This document shows positions 26,569-38,600 of a stretch of DNA of 64,000 nucleotides, one piece after another (position 1 is the stretch's first letter; each line of letters opens with the position of its first letter). Where the stretch lies: positions 50,611,885 to 50,675,884 of the forward strand of contig CAIIXF020000001.1 of NCBI GenBank assembly GCA_903813345.2, in the 5' to 3' direction. This DNA comes from Owenia fusiformis (Eukaryota > Annelida > Polychaeta > Sabellida > Oweniidae). The notes beneath the pieces were generated by a model. It ran no database searches, had not been told where the DNA came from, and worked only from the letters and a program-made list of their open reading frames with translations. Made by a program: the position numbers and the translations under genes.

Positions 26569-28020
26569 GTAAGATCTTTGGAGAAAAGTCAAAAACATCA
26601 GATCCGGACTTTTCAGCATTTCTTAAATTTGATAAATTTACATAGCACGTTATGCACCCCTGGGCCCGACACGATCCTCAGAGACCCAGAGGATGCATGA
26701 ATGCACCTACGCAATGTGCATCATTGTTAATCCTGAAATTGCTCATGCATCGATGTTCGATTATGGCACATTGCGACAACACTAGTGGATAAAGTAACCT
26801 TCCATCTTCAAGAATAATTGGTAATAAACAGGTGGATCTATGCATAGAATCTGAGAGGTGAAAGAAGGCCTAAACACAAACAAAAAATGAAGTCAAAAAA
26901 TTGAAAAAAGTTTCAGACCCCACATTTCAAGTAAAGAATACTTACCTAAAATCTACTATTTTGTGTGCAGGGTACACGTATCTGATTGTTCATATATTTT
27001 GCTCGTTGATTATGTCTATAACGTATTCATTTTGACCATTTTAAATGGGTAGATTTACATGAAATCGAAAAATATTTCCACAAGTTGAAAATCGAGAACA
27101 TCCGGGACTTCGCCAATTTTTTCTAGTCTCAGAAAGAAATGTTTTCTTTAATTTCAACGTAAACATTGTACATTTAAATGAAACTTGCAAAAAATGTAAT
27201 TGAAAATAAATATGACTTCAAAAGAATATTATTGTTTGTCACTTTGTGTATTATACATTCTCATGACTGATTTATTGATAACTCTAAAATATGACCTTGA
27301 CCGAATTTCTGCAAATTTGCAGCTGATAAAAACACGGATGTTTTTCCACTTAAATCTTTGATTTATAGTCTTCTGATTAATATATTCACATTTCCATGGA
27401 TGCAGGATGGCAGAGGGATTGACCAATAAACATATTATCATACAAAGGAAAAATTTAGTGCATATTTGCAGGTACATCATTTTGTTTTATTTTTGGGCTG
27501 GGGGTGTTTTTCAACTTGTGAACCATCATCCATACCATACTCCCTGGCAGTGCTAGTCTTTAATATACCACTGTGGTTGGCAGATGTTTCACAGTAAGCA
27601 TGGCAACTTTGCATTGGCATACTTGGACAGCTGAATAATAGTGACAGTCTAAGTAGTTTTAAATCATCATACTATGCCTATGTCAATAACTGCAATTAAA
27701 TAGGTGTGTTTTTAATATAGATCTATGTTTTAATGTAAAGGGTCCCCAGTGCACAGCAACAAGCCTGCACTACTGGTAAAGAGGGGTGATGTCAACGCGG
27801 TAGCCTGACAGTCTCCCCAGGTAAAATGAGTTGTAAACCATAGATCTATTTTTAAATGTTAAGGTTTTAAATTATATTCTATTCAAATTCTATCACTGTT
27901 AAACTATATATCTGCTTTATATGGGCTTATTAGCCTTTTGCAGATTATTGACATAGACATAGACATAGTGACCTTTAAAACATGAATAATGAGATCCACG
28001 TCTTACTTTTGGTCTCTATC
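26569..28020. other. no gene seen
   Basis: AT-rich sequence with only short unsupported frames. It is either intergenic or a 5' intron of RUNDC3. Confidence 0.5.
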
Positions 28021-28033
28021 TGTCTTATATCAG

Positions 28034-28346
28034 TATCATCAATCCTAGCAAGTATTGGAGCGCTGAAATACTTCTTTTTGGATCAAGACTTGTAAATTGT
28101 TCATCAAGTGAATGTTTTTTCGACCCATTCCCAATATGGCGGTTTGCTAGGAGCGAGATATGCAACGAACAAATGAATTTTGACAATGAGTTAAGTTCGG
28201 ACAACCTCTGGAGATTTACGAAAATGTTTGAGCAGAAAACGCCATATTGGAATTTGGCAGAAAAAAACATTCACTCGATAACAATTACAAGTCTTGATTG
28301 AAAAGGAAGTACTTCAGCGCTCCAATACTTGCAGGGAAGGATGATA
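28034..28346. mobile_element. ~313-bp fold-back MITE
   Basis: Arms of about 90 bp at 28034-28122 and 28258-28346 are inverted copies (GCAAGTATTGGAGCGCTGAA, then ATCAAGACTTGTAA). The inner part is also inverted, pairing CCAATATGGCG with CGCCATATTGG. No convincing target duplication was found. An 81-codon minus-strand frame here is a by-product. Confidence 0.75.
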
Positions 28347-28507
28347 ATGGTGTATGACATAGTTGGAGAACAAAAGTAAGCTGCAGATCAACTTAATTTG
28401 TGTTTCAAAGGTCACTATTATTCAGCTGTCCATTTCTCCGTTGGAGAGCCATAAGTTTCAAAATCTAACAATGGCTCTCGAAGTGAGTAAGTGCAGTGGT
28501 ACTTAAG

Positions 28508-28578
28508 GTACAGCTGGAAAATAACATTTTGGTAAAAAATTGCCATACCGGCACATGTTATTTTCTGGTACAAAATAG
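28508..28578 (-). repeat. interspersed repeat, copy 2 of an inverted pair
   Basis: Inverted counterpart of 24258-24330, about 4.2 kb away. It contains AACATTTTGGTAAAAAATTG and TTATTTTCTGGTACAAAAT. The pair could be two members of a short repeat family or the ends of a larger element. Confidence 0.75.
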
Positions 28579-29427
28579 AGTATTACATTGTCTTCTTTAA
28601 GAATATCTGGTATGAGTTCAATGGGAACTCCAGGAAATTATGATATTTCACACTTTCTATTTTTCCAAATTTTCTTTCAAAGTTTCCAGACAACACAGGA
28701 GCTACCATTGACCTGTTTCCTTGTTTTCCCTCATAGGTTTAACATGGGGATTTTCACACCTATTTTTCAAACGGTATATTTGTTCATATCCCCGTACGAG
28801 GGTACAGAAAAAATTATTAGAAACGATTGATCCCTTATTAATCTTAATATAACAGCTATTTTTTCATTGTATTGATTCATAGCATGGTGAAAGCAATGAT
28901 TGAAAAGTGAGAAAATATTCCGGAAGAGAAGGTCACATGATCAGTTGACTAGTCGCCATATTGGAAAAAACAATTCCATTGGACTTTCAATACTTTTATG
29001 CCAATCTTACCGCACTACAAACTGCAACATCGATGCAACAACTGAATAAAATATTCATCTTCAAATTACATCATAAAGTGACGTTGAAAACCAACAAATA
29101 ACTGAGCAGTAGACCAAAGAAGAAGCGTCTCTATTATCTAGGTCACTCTGTTCAGTGGTTTGAAAGCAAAGCTATAGTACTCGTTTCCGAATTTTGTTGT
29201 TAATTGTACAATCTTTTATTGATTAAACTGGGTATACTGACTATTAAAGCAATGACAAAGAAGAATACTTCCGATGTTGTCATTGTTTTATTTAGCATGC
29301 GGGTGTAAAAACAAAATTGCGTAATTAGTTTGATTTAGAACTTTCGGGTCACGCAAATAGCTACGCGAAATGCATAGTGAGAAAATATTGACCAATCAAA
29401 TTTTGTCCTTTTTGAGTGCTTTTTCAG

Positions 29428-29695
29428 TACATATTTGCGAACGTTCTGATTCAAAGAGCGAATCGCGAAAGGGAGAATTCACCACTACCACCAGGATTTG
29501 CTGCTACCAAAAAAGAACTGAAGTACCATTTTGACCAAATATTGACAGAGCTTGAAGAATGGTGTTCTCGTCATTTCAGATTAACAGTGAAGAACCTGAT
29601 AGACAAGTCATGTAGAGAATCAATAGAGGGTGCCACTGATGAACTTGACAATTTTCTAGCTGTCATTGAGAGATTGCTGAATTATAGGATCAAAT
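29428..29695 (+). CDS. RUNDC3: RUNDC3 first traced exon
   Basis: Frame open from 29428 to donor AAAT/GTGAGT at 29695. The family-conserved part begins at LTVKNLIDKSC (from about 29580). The upstream ~50 residues (ANRERENSPLPPGF...) look protein-like but do not match RUNDC3 clearly, so the exon could be shorter. Confidence 0.75.
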
Positions 29696-32600
29696 GTGAG
29701 TGTTGTAACAGTTGTGAGTGTTGTCATAATGTGGGTGTTGTTGCAATTTACAATGTGAGTGTTGTCAGAATTCTGAGTGATGTCATAATGTGAGTGTTGT
29801 TGCAATTTATAATGTGAGTGTTGTCAGATTCTGAGTAATGTCATAATCTGAGAGTTGTTCCAACTTACAGTGTGAGTGGTGTTAGAAATTTGGGTGATGT
29901 CAAAATCTGAGTATTGTTACAACTTACATCTGAGTGTTGTCATAATTCTGAGTGTTGTCATAATGTGAGTGTTGTTACAATTTATAATGTGAGTGTTATT
30001 ACAACCTACAATGTGAGTGTTGTTACAATTATCATTATTTGAGTGTTGTAACAACATACAATGTGAGTGTTGTCAGAATTCTCAAGTGTTGTCACAATGT
30101 GAGTGTTATTACAACTTACAATGTAAGTGTCATCACAATGAGTGTTGTCATAATGTGAGTGAAGTTACATTTTGCAATGTGAGTGTTATCACAATGTGAG
30201 TGTTGTCATAATTGTGAATTTTGTCATAATGTAAGTGTTATTACAACTCACAATGTTAGTCACAATAAGTGTTGTCATAATCTGAGTGTAGTTACATTTT
30301 ACAATGTGATTATTGTCACAATTTGAGTGTTGTCATAATGTCACTGTTGTTGCAACTTACAATATGATTGAACACATCATACATTTTGAAACATATTCAA
30401 GTTTTGCCTGTTAGAACCCTGTGTTTAGTTTAGTCACCTGATGCTAACACTTGATTGGTTATAGCTTCGTGAATTATGAAATGATGGTCAACTGAGATGT
30501 GAGAATACAAGTCTTGGTGATGGGTAGGAGTATGAGATAGGAGGCAGAGGCTTGTTGAATCCATAAAACATGAAATATCCATGCAGTTTTGATAGAGGAC
30601 TGAAGATTTTTTTCTTTCATCCTGCTTTTAAAAGTATGAAACAATTCTCAATTAAAAGTAAATAATTATTATGAGTTCTCTATGTTGATCCCATATTGAG
30701 AGAAACTGCAATGATTACTAATATATGGGAAACATCATATATGTAACTGCATTATGTTTCAAGTTGTAGTTATAACTTGTATTTCTAATCTATTTTGTCT
30801 TGTAGCCCTGCAAACCTGGTATGGAGGGGAGGAGTTACGGCATTTCTGGGACTATATAAGAGTGGCCTGTGTCAATGTCCCTAATAACTGTATCAAGAAT
30901 ATAGAAACCATTGAGACATTGAAAACATCAGTTGGCAAGGTACATACGATATATTTCATATTCAAACATGACTGTATTCACGCCTTCTATAAACTGTGAA
31001 CAAAGTCATAATTTCACCCAGGGCATATTCGCGAACATACCCCTGGTGATACGAGTAATGTGTGACATCATAACGGCGGGCAGTAGTAATGGCGGACCAA
31101 AATGAATATTCGAAACATCGTGGTTAGTTTTCATGTTCGAATCGTAATATAGAACTCAGAGCAGGGGTAATGTCGTCGAATACACCCCTTAGGACTAGGC
31201 ACGAAATCTTTCGAACCCCTCACTCCCTTCGGTCGTTCAGGTTACAGAAAACGTTTGTGCCTAGCCCTGCGGGGTGTATTCGACTATATTACCCCTGCTA
31301 TTCGGTCTATATTTCTTAAATATATGATTAAACGTGATAGACTCTACTTCCTCGTCATACTCCTCTTCAAAAGAAATAAATTATGTTTGATGTATGTTCA
31401 TGTTTGTTTACCGTGTCTCCTATTGTATTTTACATTTATTCCTCATGTAAATGAAAGAATAATGCATTTTATTACAGTTGATTACCTAGGTTATCCCCAA
31501 AACCAAATCACAGTTAGTATAGTATCTTTGTTCAGCTTTGGCATCTACACCAATTGCCACTACAGTGTAGTCGTTGTAAATGCAATCAGATGGTGACACT
31601 TTGTCATGTTAATGCCTTCTAACTTGACAAGATCCATGGGTTTTCAAGAGAAAGATCGCAACATGTACTGTTAGATATCTTATTCACTGTATATTATGCA
31701 TTTTCCAGGGTCGTGCCTGGCTGAGGCTGGCTCTTATGGAAAAGAGGCTGGCAGAATACATTGCAGCAGCTATACTCAACAATAAAGTAACAAAGTAAGT
31801 ACAGAATATATACTTTCTTATTTTCTCTTTTTCTGTATTAAAGTACAAGTACCTGATCGTTCAATAAAATTGCAGAAAATGCTCTCATTTCATAGGTTTT
31901 TAATATTTTTTCATGAATTTTCACATAATAGCATAGATATATTTTTAGGCTTAACAATTTGATGAATACTGTTGGCAAATCTAAATCTAGTTAAATTAAT
32001 CATTGGGTGATTTTATTCAAAATTGGAAAAAACAATTGATAGATCCCTTCACTTCAAGGTAGCACCAACAACAATGTCTAAAGTTTTTATGTCCTGAATA
32101 AGTAACCAAAGACTGCTTAAGGAAAGACCAAGTTATATGTATTACGAAATCACTCTGCTCACCTTAGCTTAGCATTGTCAACCATCTTAGAATTTTACCT
32201 ACAAGATGGTGCATTGGGAAGATTGAAATACATATCCAATAATAAAAGTGCACTGTTGTTTTATTATCTCATGTTCTCATCTCCTTGTAATAAAGGAAAC
32301 TGACGTTTTGATATCTGATATCCATTATCCCCACTATAATACGAGTCTCCATTATCACTTTATTTTAGATGCTTACTTAAGTGCTTTTCTCAGCTTATAA
32401 ATGGCAGAAATTATTCTTGAACAATTCAAATCTGGGCATATGATTAGTCCTTGAACCACATACAAACATCCAAGTTCATAGAAACTAATACAATTTGAAT
32501 TACAGTACGAAATATACAAAAAATAATTACAGTATATGACAAAAATTGAATAATTTTTTTGCAGTGTGCTAGTGTTTTTAGGTTGTTGGTCAATGCAGCT

Positions 32601-35600
32601 GAAAAAAACATTCTTTTCAAATTGTTTTTTCAGATAGATTCATCATTAAAGTGGTTAAATGAAAAAAGAATTCTACTAGCACTAAGACTTTCAGTGTAAT
32701 TTTAAAAAATTTCAAAAATGCTTATGATATACACTGCAGATAGGCATTAAAGTAACACAGTATAATATTGTATGCTACAAAATACAAAAATATAATTTTC
32801 TTGAAAGGTGAAAATAGGAAAAGGTTCATTCAACTCAATTCATGTAGTATTGAGTGTTTCTGACAAATCTGATTATTTTACAATGAGGGTGCAATAATAT
32901 TAAAACTCAAACCATGTGAAATTCAACCCGAAGTCACCCAACCCAGTATCACTTTACCCCTATTCCAAAATATAATATAAAGGCCTCCTCACATATGAAT
33001 GAATCAACAAAATGCAGCCTTGCGAATTGAGTAAATTGTAAATTATGGCGATTTGGATTGTAAATGTGCGAACTGAAGCGCAGCTTTGCGCATGCATACA
33101 AAGTCATCCAAAGCTTTCTGAAAAGAAACCTCCGCATGCGAACACCTCGAGGATGTACAACATAAAGATATTGATAAGAAAGTTTTATTTGTCAGTACAC
33201 ACAAGTCAACGTTGGTTTTTTTTCGTTCATATGTGAGGGGCCTTAAAGGTTATTTATATAATTCTGTGTCAACCAGTAGGTCTTCTAAGGAACTGATAAC
33301 ACACTCAAGGGAACTGATAACACACTCAAGGGAACTGATAACAAACTCAAGGGAACTGATAACACACTCAGCTCTTCTACGGAATAATTGTTGCCATCTT
33401 GGGAAACACTAGGGACATTTTACATAAATATTTGGGCCCTCTATCGAACTATGCGACTCTTGAGAACCACAAGGGGGTTTCTATGTAACCATAAGGAACT
33501 TTTTGCCACAACTAGGGAAACACTAACTTGACCTCTTTTTCCATTACCGCAAGGGCCTCCTATTGACCATGTACAAACCTGATAACTTCTACCTTCTGAA
33601 ATATTATGTTTAAATACATATTTCTTAGTTCAGGGTGAACAGACCACCTGTATAAAATATGAAAATATGTTTTATTTATCGTTACTTTTATGTTTCTTTT
33701 GCAGAATGTTTTACAGTGAAGGTGCAGTGATGCTATCAGAGGATGCCGGTAGTCTGGTGACAGGTGTTCTTGTTGGCCTCAATGCTATAGACTTCAGGTA
33801 CAACTGCCTATAACTTACAATGATTGAAATGTCACAATAGTCATATTTTTCAAGTATGAATAAAGTGGAAAGGAGTTCCTTTGGCAAGGAAGAAAAGAGA
33901 GATATACAAACTACAAATTATAAGAAATTGTAAGAAAAAAAAATTATTTCAAAATTAAAGGCTGATTTTTGGGGTCACTCTGTATAAGTGAAATGGGTGT
34001 CTCTGAAACTTAAAGAGATTCTAAATCCATGATGCCTGGCCTGTCTGTATTACATTGTGTTTTAAACCTTAGTGAAATAGAAAAAGGATACATCCTCCAG
34101 ATGTGAAGTCACATTACCCCAGGTTTTTGTTTCAAAGAAGTGAAATGAAATATTCACACACATAGATGTGTAGAAAATTAGATTTTACAGAAAACAGGGT
34201 GATTTATCGAGTTTACGTTTCAAGATATTTCAAAATGTTCTTAATACATTGTTCAAGATTACATCTCTTCAATGTTATTCAATATACAACATACTTTTCT
34301 TATTACAGTTTTGATGTGAAGGGTGAAAACTTAGAGTCCAGTGGCTGTCCAGTGATAGATTTCATCCCCTACCTTACATTCATTGGCAGGTATGAGACAT
34401 TTTGAAATATAGTACTTTGTATAGCAATGTACTATTAAATGGTTTACTTGAGACTAATACAATGAATAAGACCCACTGGAGCCTCCATTGACGAAAATGT
34501 ATCATGATCAAAAGTAAAACTGAAGAAAAATTACCAAATCTTCATCACACATAGAATAAAATGTCACCTGCCTTTGAAAAGCCCTTATTATGACTAATTA
34601 GCAGATAATCATAAGGTATAAGAGAAAATCTGAGGACTTATCATACATAAAAGACATTGCACCAAAGTATTGAAATAACTATCATTGCATATCTATGTGA
34701 TTTATACAATCTCCTAAAATGTGTCATCCACCGGTGTCATCTCAGATGCTTCAAAAAGCCACAATAATTGAGATGATGGGGTCCAAAGTCTAAAATATAT
34801 CTGGTGAGAACCCTGTTGTATGTTTTAATGATGCTGTAAATGCATGTTCATGTGATATCTCTAGGGATGAGGATGTAGAGGCAGACACAGTAACCAACAG
34901 GAACACTAACAGTGACACCAATGAACTACAGGAGAAATATAATAACCTTGCTGATAAATGCAAGACCATAACTGAACAAAAGGTACAAACTAAATATGTA
35001 GTTTTACTGTACATATTCACACACTACCCTACCACGTGACCACGTTTAAAAGGGAAACAGGGTACAGCTAAGTTGCAAATGGAGGACGTGGGTTTAATTC
35101 CATATTTCTGAACGTAAAATACATTTTACATTTATTTCTAGTGTTCTACCAGACATAGAATTGATTCATCAAGCAGTTTGTAGAAAATTGTTGGCAAAAA
35201 ACCACTATAGGCAAAGATAGATAATAGTGGGCGCAGTGAAGCAAAACCCAATGCAATACACGATACATTTCAGTAAATCTGTCAACGTACAGGGAGCATG
35301 TAAGTTTCCCTTCGAGAATGTTACATTGATATGTAACAAAACCCCAGTAAACTGTTATTTAAACTGCGTGTCATCGTGTTATATGTGGATACGTTTTCCA
35401 GTATGTTATTCAACTGTACTTTTGTGAATTAATTGTTTTTCTAAAATCTTAAGATGCAAAAAAGTCGTCTCAGAAATGTATCTTTATTTTGCCGTAAGGC
35501 ATAACATATTGTGAAACATTTTTCCTCAAGGAGGATAATGTTTGTTTCGAGGTGTCTTCTTGTGATGAGCGTTTCATGATTAAATGCAAAATCACTGGAG

Positions 35601-38600
35601 CAGATACCATCCAAAAACATCTGACATTCAACACGTCATATAAGACTACATCGATCTGGTATTAATTTTTTTACAATAATAGAGAAATACGACGTCATAT
35701 CACCTCTACAGCAAATCGTGAAGAACAAAATGTCGTGACATGATGGTATTTTGAACAAACTATTTTAAATGATCGGTTTTTGAGGACGGTAGTGAATTAG
35801 ACCATTCAAGGGGTTATATAGAAAGATTCTTTACATGTAGTTCACGCAATTTTAATTATTCTGAATAGCGGATAGTCATTAATCCTGATAGCCGATAGTC
35901 ATTTATCACTTACGTGTTCATATTTAATTTCGTTATTTTATTTCAATTTGATACCCTATAAACACGTATAATCTAGCGTTCTTGTTAATTTAATGACTAA
36001 AATGCATATACGACCTAAAAGCCCGTGTCTAATTCTACTAAATAATGTTTACTTTATTTGGATTAAATAACAATTGATGACACCTCAAAGCATCAACAGG
36101 CGGCCTTTTTAGCATTATTTTCACTGTTTGCAACGTAAATATACATGAGATCGGGACATAGTATGTCTGTATAATCAGCTTACTTTCTCGCTCCCTGTAC
36201 TATTGAACAATTTACATTCCTCGTACCCTGTATTGATCAACTTTTGCAGCTGTGTACCGTGTACTATGACGTATCAAATATTTTAAAATTTAAAACGATA
36301 TTATTTACATTCTTTCTTCAACTATCATATAACTTGGAACATGGACTTCACTATTGCACCACTGAAGTTCAGCGAATAGCAATATTGACTCACTCCGAGC
36401 ACCAAACGTATTAACCTTTTCACTAAGCAGTCGATATACTCAAAAGCGACCTGATTGAAAGCCAAAAAATTCGCGCATGCGCTATCGAGGTAGGGTAGTG
36501 TGATTCAAGTAAGGCCATCACAGTATGAAGCACCATGAAATTTTCAATGGGGAACAAAATAACCAAATGTATTTAAAAGTTCAATATGTTATGGGTGGAA
36601 TTTCTCAAACATTTGAGCTACAGAGACAATGGAGACAATCAAGGATATAGATGTATGTATTTAGTAGATCATAAACTGCCGTGTGTGTTGTAGGCTTATC
36701 TAGAGGAGCTAGTGAGACACCGTGACTCTCAGATCTTTGAGCTACAGAGACAAAAACAGACACTCATGGCGACATTAAATGGCTTTGAGGTTGATTCACG
36801 TAAAGAACGCCAACAATTAGAAGCTGTCATAATAGAACTGCAAACTCAAATGTAAGTTTGGGGTAAACATCAGCAATCCACGTAAATAAATGAAATTATT
36901 ATAAGCTGATTTCTCTTATGGAATTCGAAGTTATTTTGAATGATGCTTTTTTACAAAAAATATTAGTTGTTTTTAAGCAAATTTTAAAAGGCTTTATTCC
37001 ACAGAAAACTCATGAATTTTTGTAATATTGTGTTAGTTAATTTGTTGATAAGCAAACACATATTTAAAACACTGTTTGATGTCACATTTTATTTAGTGTA
37101 AATAATTAGAATAAAGCGTTAGATCTTGAAATAGTCAATAAGAAAAGCATGTGTCCAATTTGAAATCTCAATAGGCCATTTGTGCTTTATTAATACATCA
37201 TGCGCACCGTCACCATGGCCAATGATATCACAATAAAATCGTGCATTTGAAAATAAATATTGACATTGATATAAGTCTTTAAATGAATCTGAGATTAAGG
37301 TCTAACTGTGATCTATCAGCAGTAGGCAAAGTTATTCATTTGTCTTTGTTCTTTCGAAAATAAATAAGAGCATGTTCTAACCCATTCAACATACAGTAAA
37401 ATCTGTAAATGGAACACCTCTGTAAGTAGAACACTTCCATAAGTGGAATGCTTTTGAACCAATCAACCTCACGGGGGTAAAGCAGACCCGATGATGCAAT
37501 GAGCTTGCTCGGCGGTATTATGACTGTGTAACGGGTCTTAATGTATAAGTGTGCTTGGCGGTAGGTTCAAACAATGTGGATCCTCAAAGCACATGCTCAT
37601 GGTATATTCGTGGTCTAACACCCGTGAACCTATTGACTTCTTGTTAAATTAACCTCTGCAAATGGAACACCTCCCAAGTGGAACACTTTAGAGGTACCAA
37701 AGGTGTTCCACATACACAGGTTTTTCTGTATCTATAATATTACACATTTAGGACTTCTGCTAAGGAGGAGAATAGAAGGATGTATCAGCAGCTCCAGGCA
37801 CACCTCAGTCATGCAGGGTCTTTGGGAGATGTACCAATGAGAGATCTCAATTCCCCAAGAAAGCGTGCCTCAGACAGCGATGGGTTAGAATAAGAATATC
37901 AACAATATATCAATCAATAGATCAATGTTTTATATTTTATGTTTCACACTAAAACTACCAAAAATGTGATCTCTGGTTTAGTAGGTGTAAAAGACCAGTT
38001 TGTATAATTGAAAAGTGCAAATGTCATGTCATAATCATATATTTTCTTTTTTATAATAAAGTTGATAAAAAGAATTACATGTGCATGCAAAATTATGTGC
38101 AAAACTTTTGAGGTCATGAGAATTGTCACAATATTTGAAGTTGGATCTCCTTGAAACTATTTATGAAGTTTTACAAATCTAGTTTGAATGAAATAAATGT
38201 TATTCATTGGATCTACATACTACATTCACCACTTTATTTGTATTATTTATTTTCAGGCATAGTTTCACTTCAATGGATCATGTAGCAGCAAGTCCCCCAT
38301 TGAAGGAAGAATCAGGGAGCCTCATTCCTATGACAGGCTCCTTCACATCTGAATTCAGTATGAAATCAACAGATATACACATCATCCGGGGAATGTCAAC
38401 AGATGTCTATCCGATTGATGAGGTTCCGACTCCCAGTAGTGACACTGATGGAACTACTTCCAACATAAAAGAAAATAGTCCACAGCAAATGGAAGTATTT
38501 GAAGTGGAGCCGGTGAAGGAAGGAAATTATGTGGCAGATTGTGGACTTTTTGTCAAGGACGATACTCCTTTTGAAGAACAGTCAGATGATGTTGCTGAAA

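Noticed and set aside
28025-28270. 81-codon minus-strand frame
   Set aside because: Entirely within the fold-back MITE.
35060-35110. Possible SINE promoter (GCTAAGTTG ... GGGTTTAATTCC)
   Set aside because: A- and B-box matches are weak, and the segment is inside a DNA transposon with its own ends.
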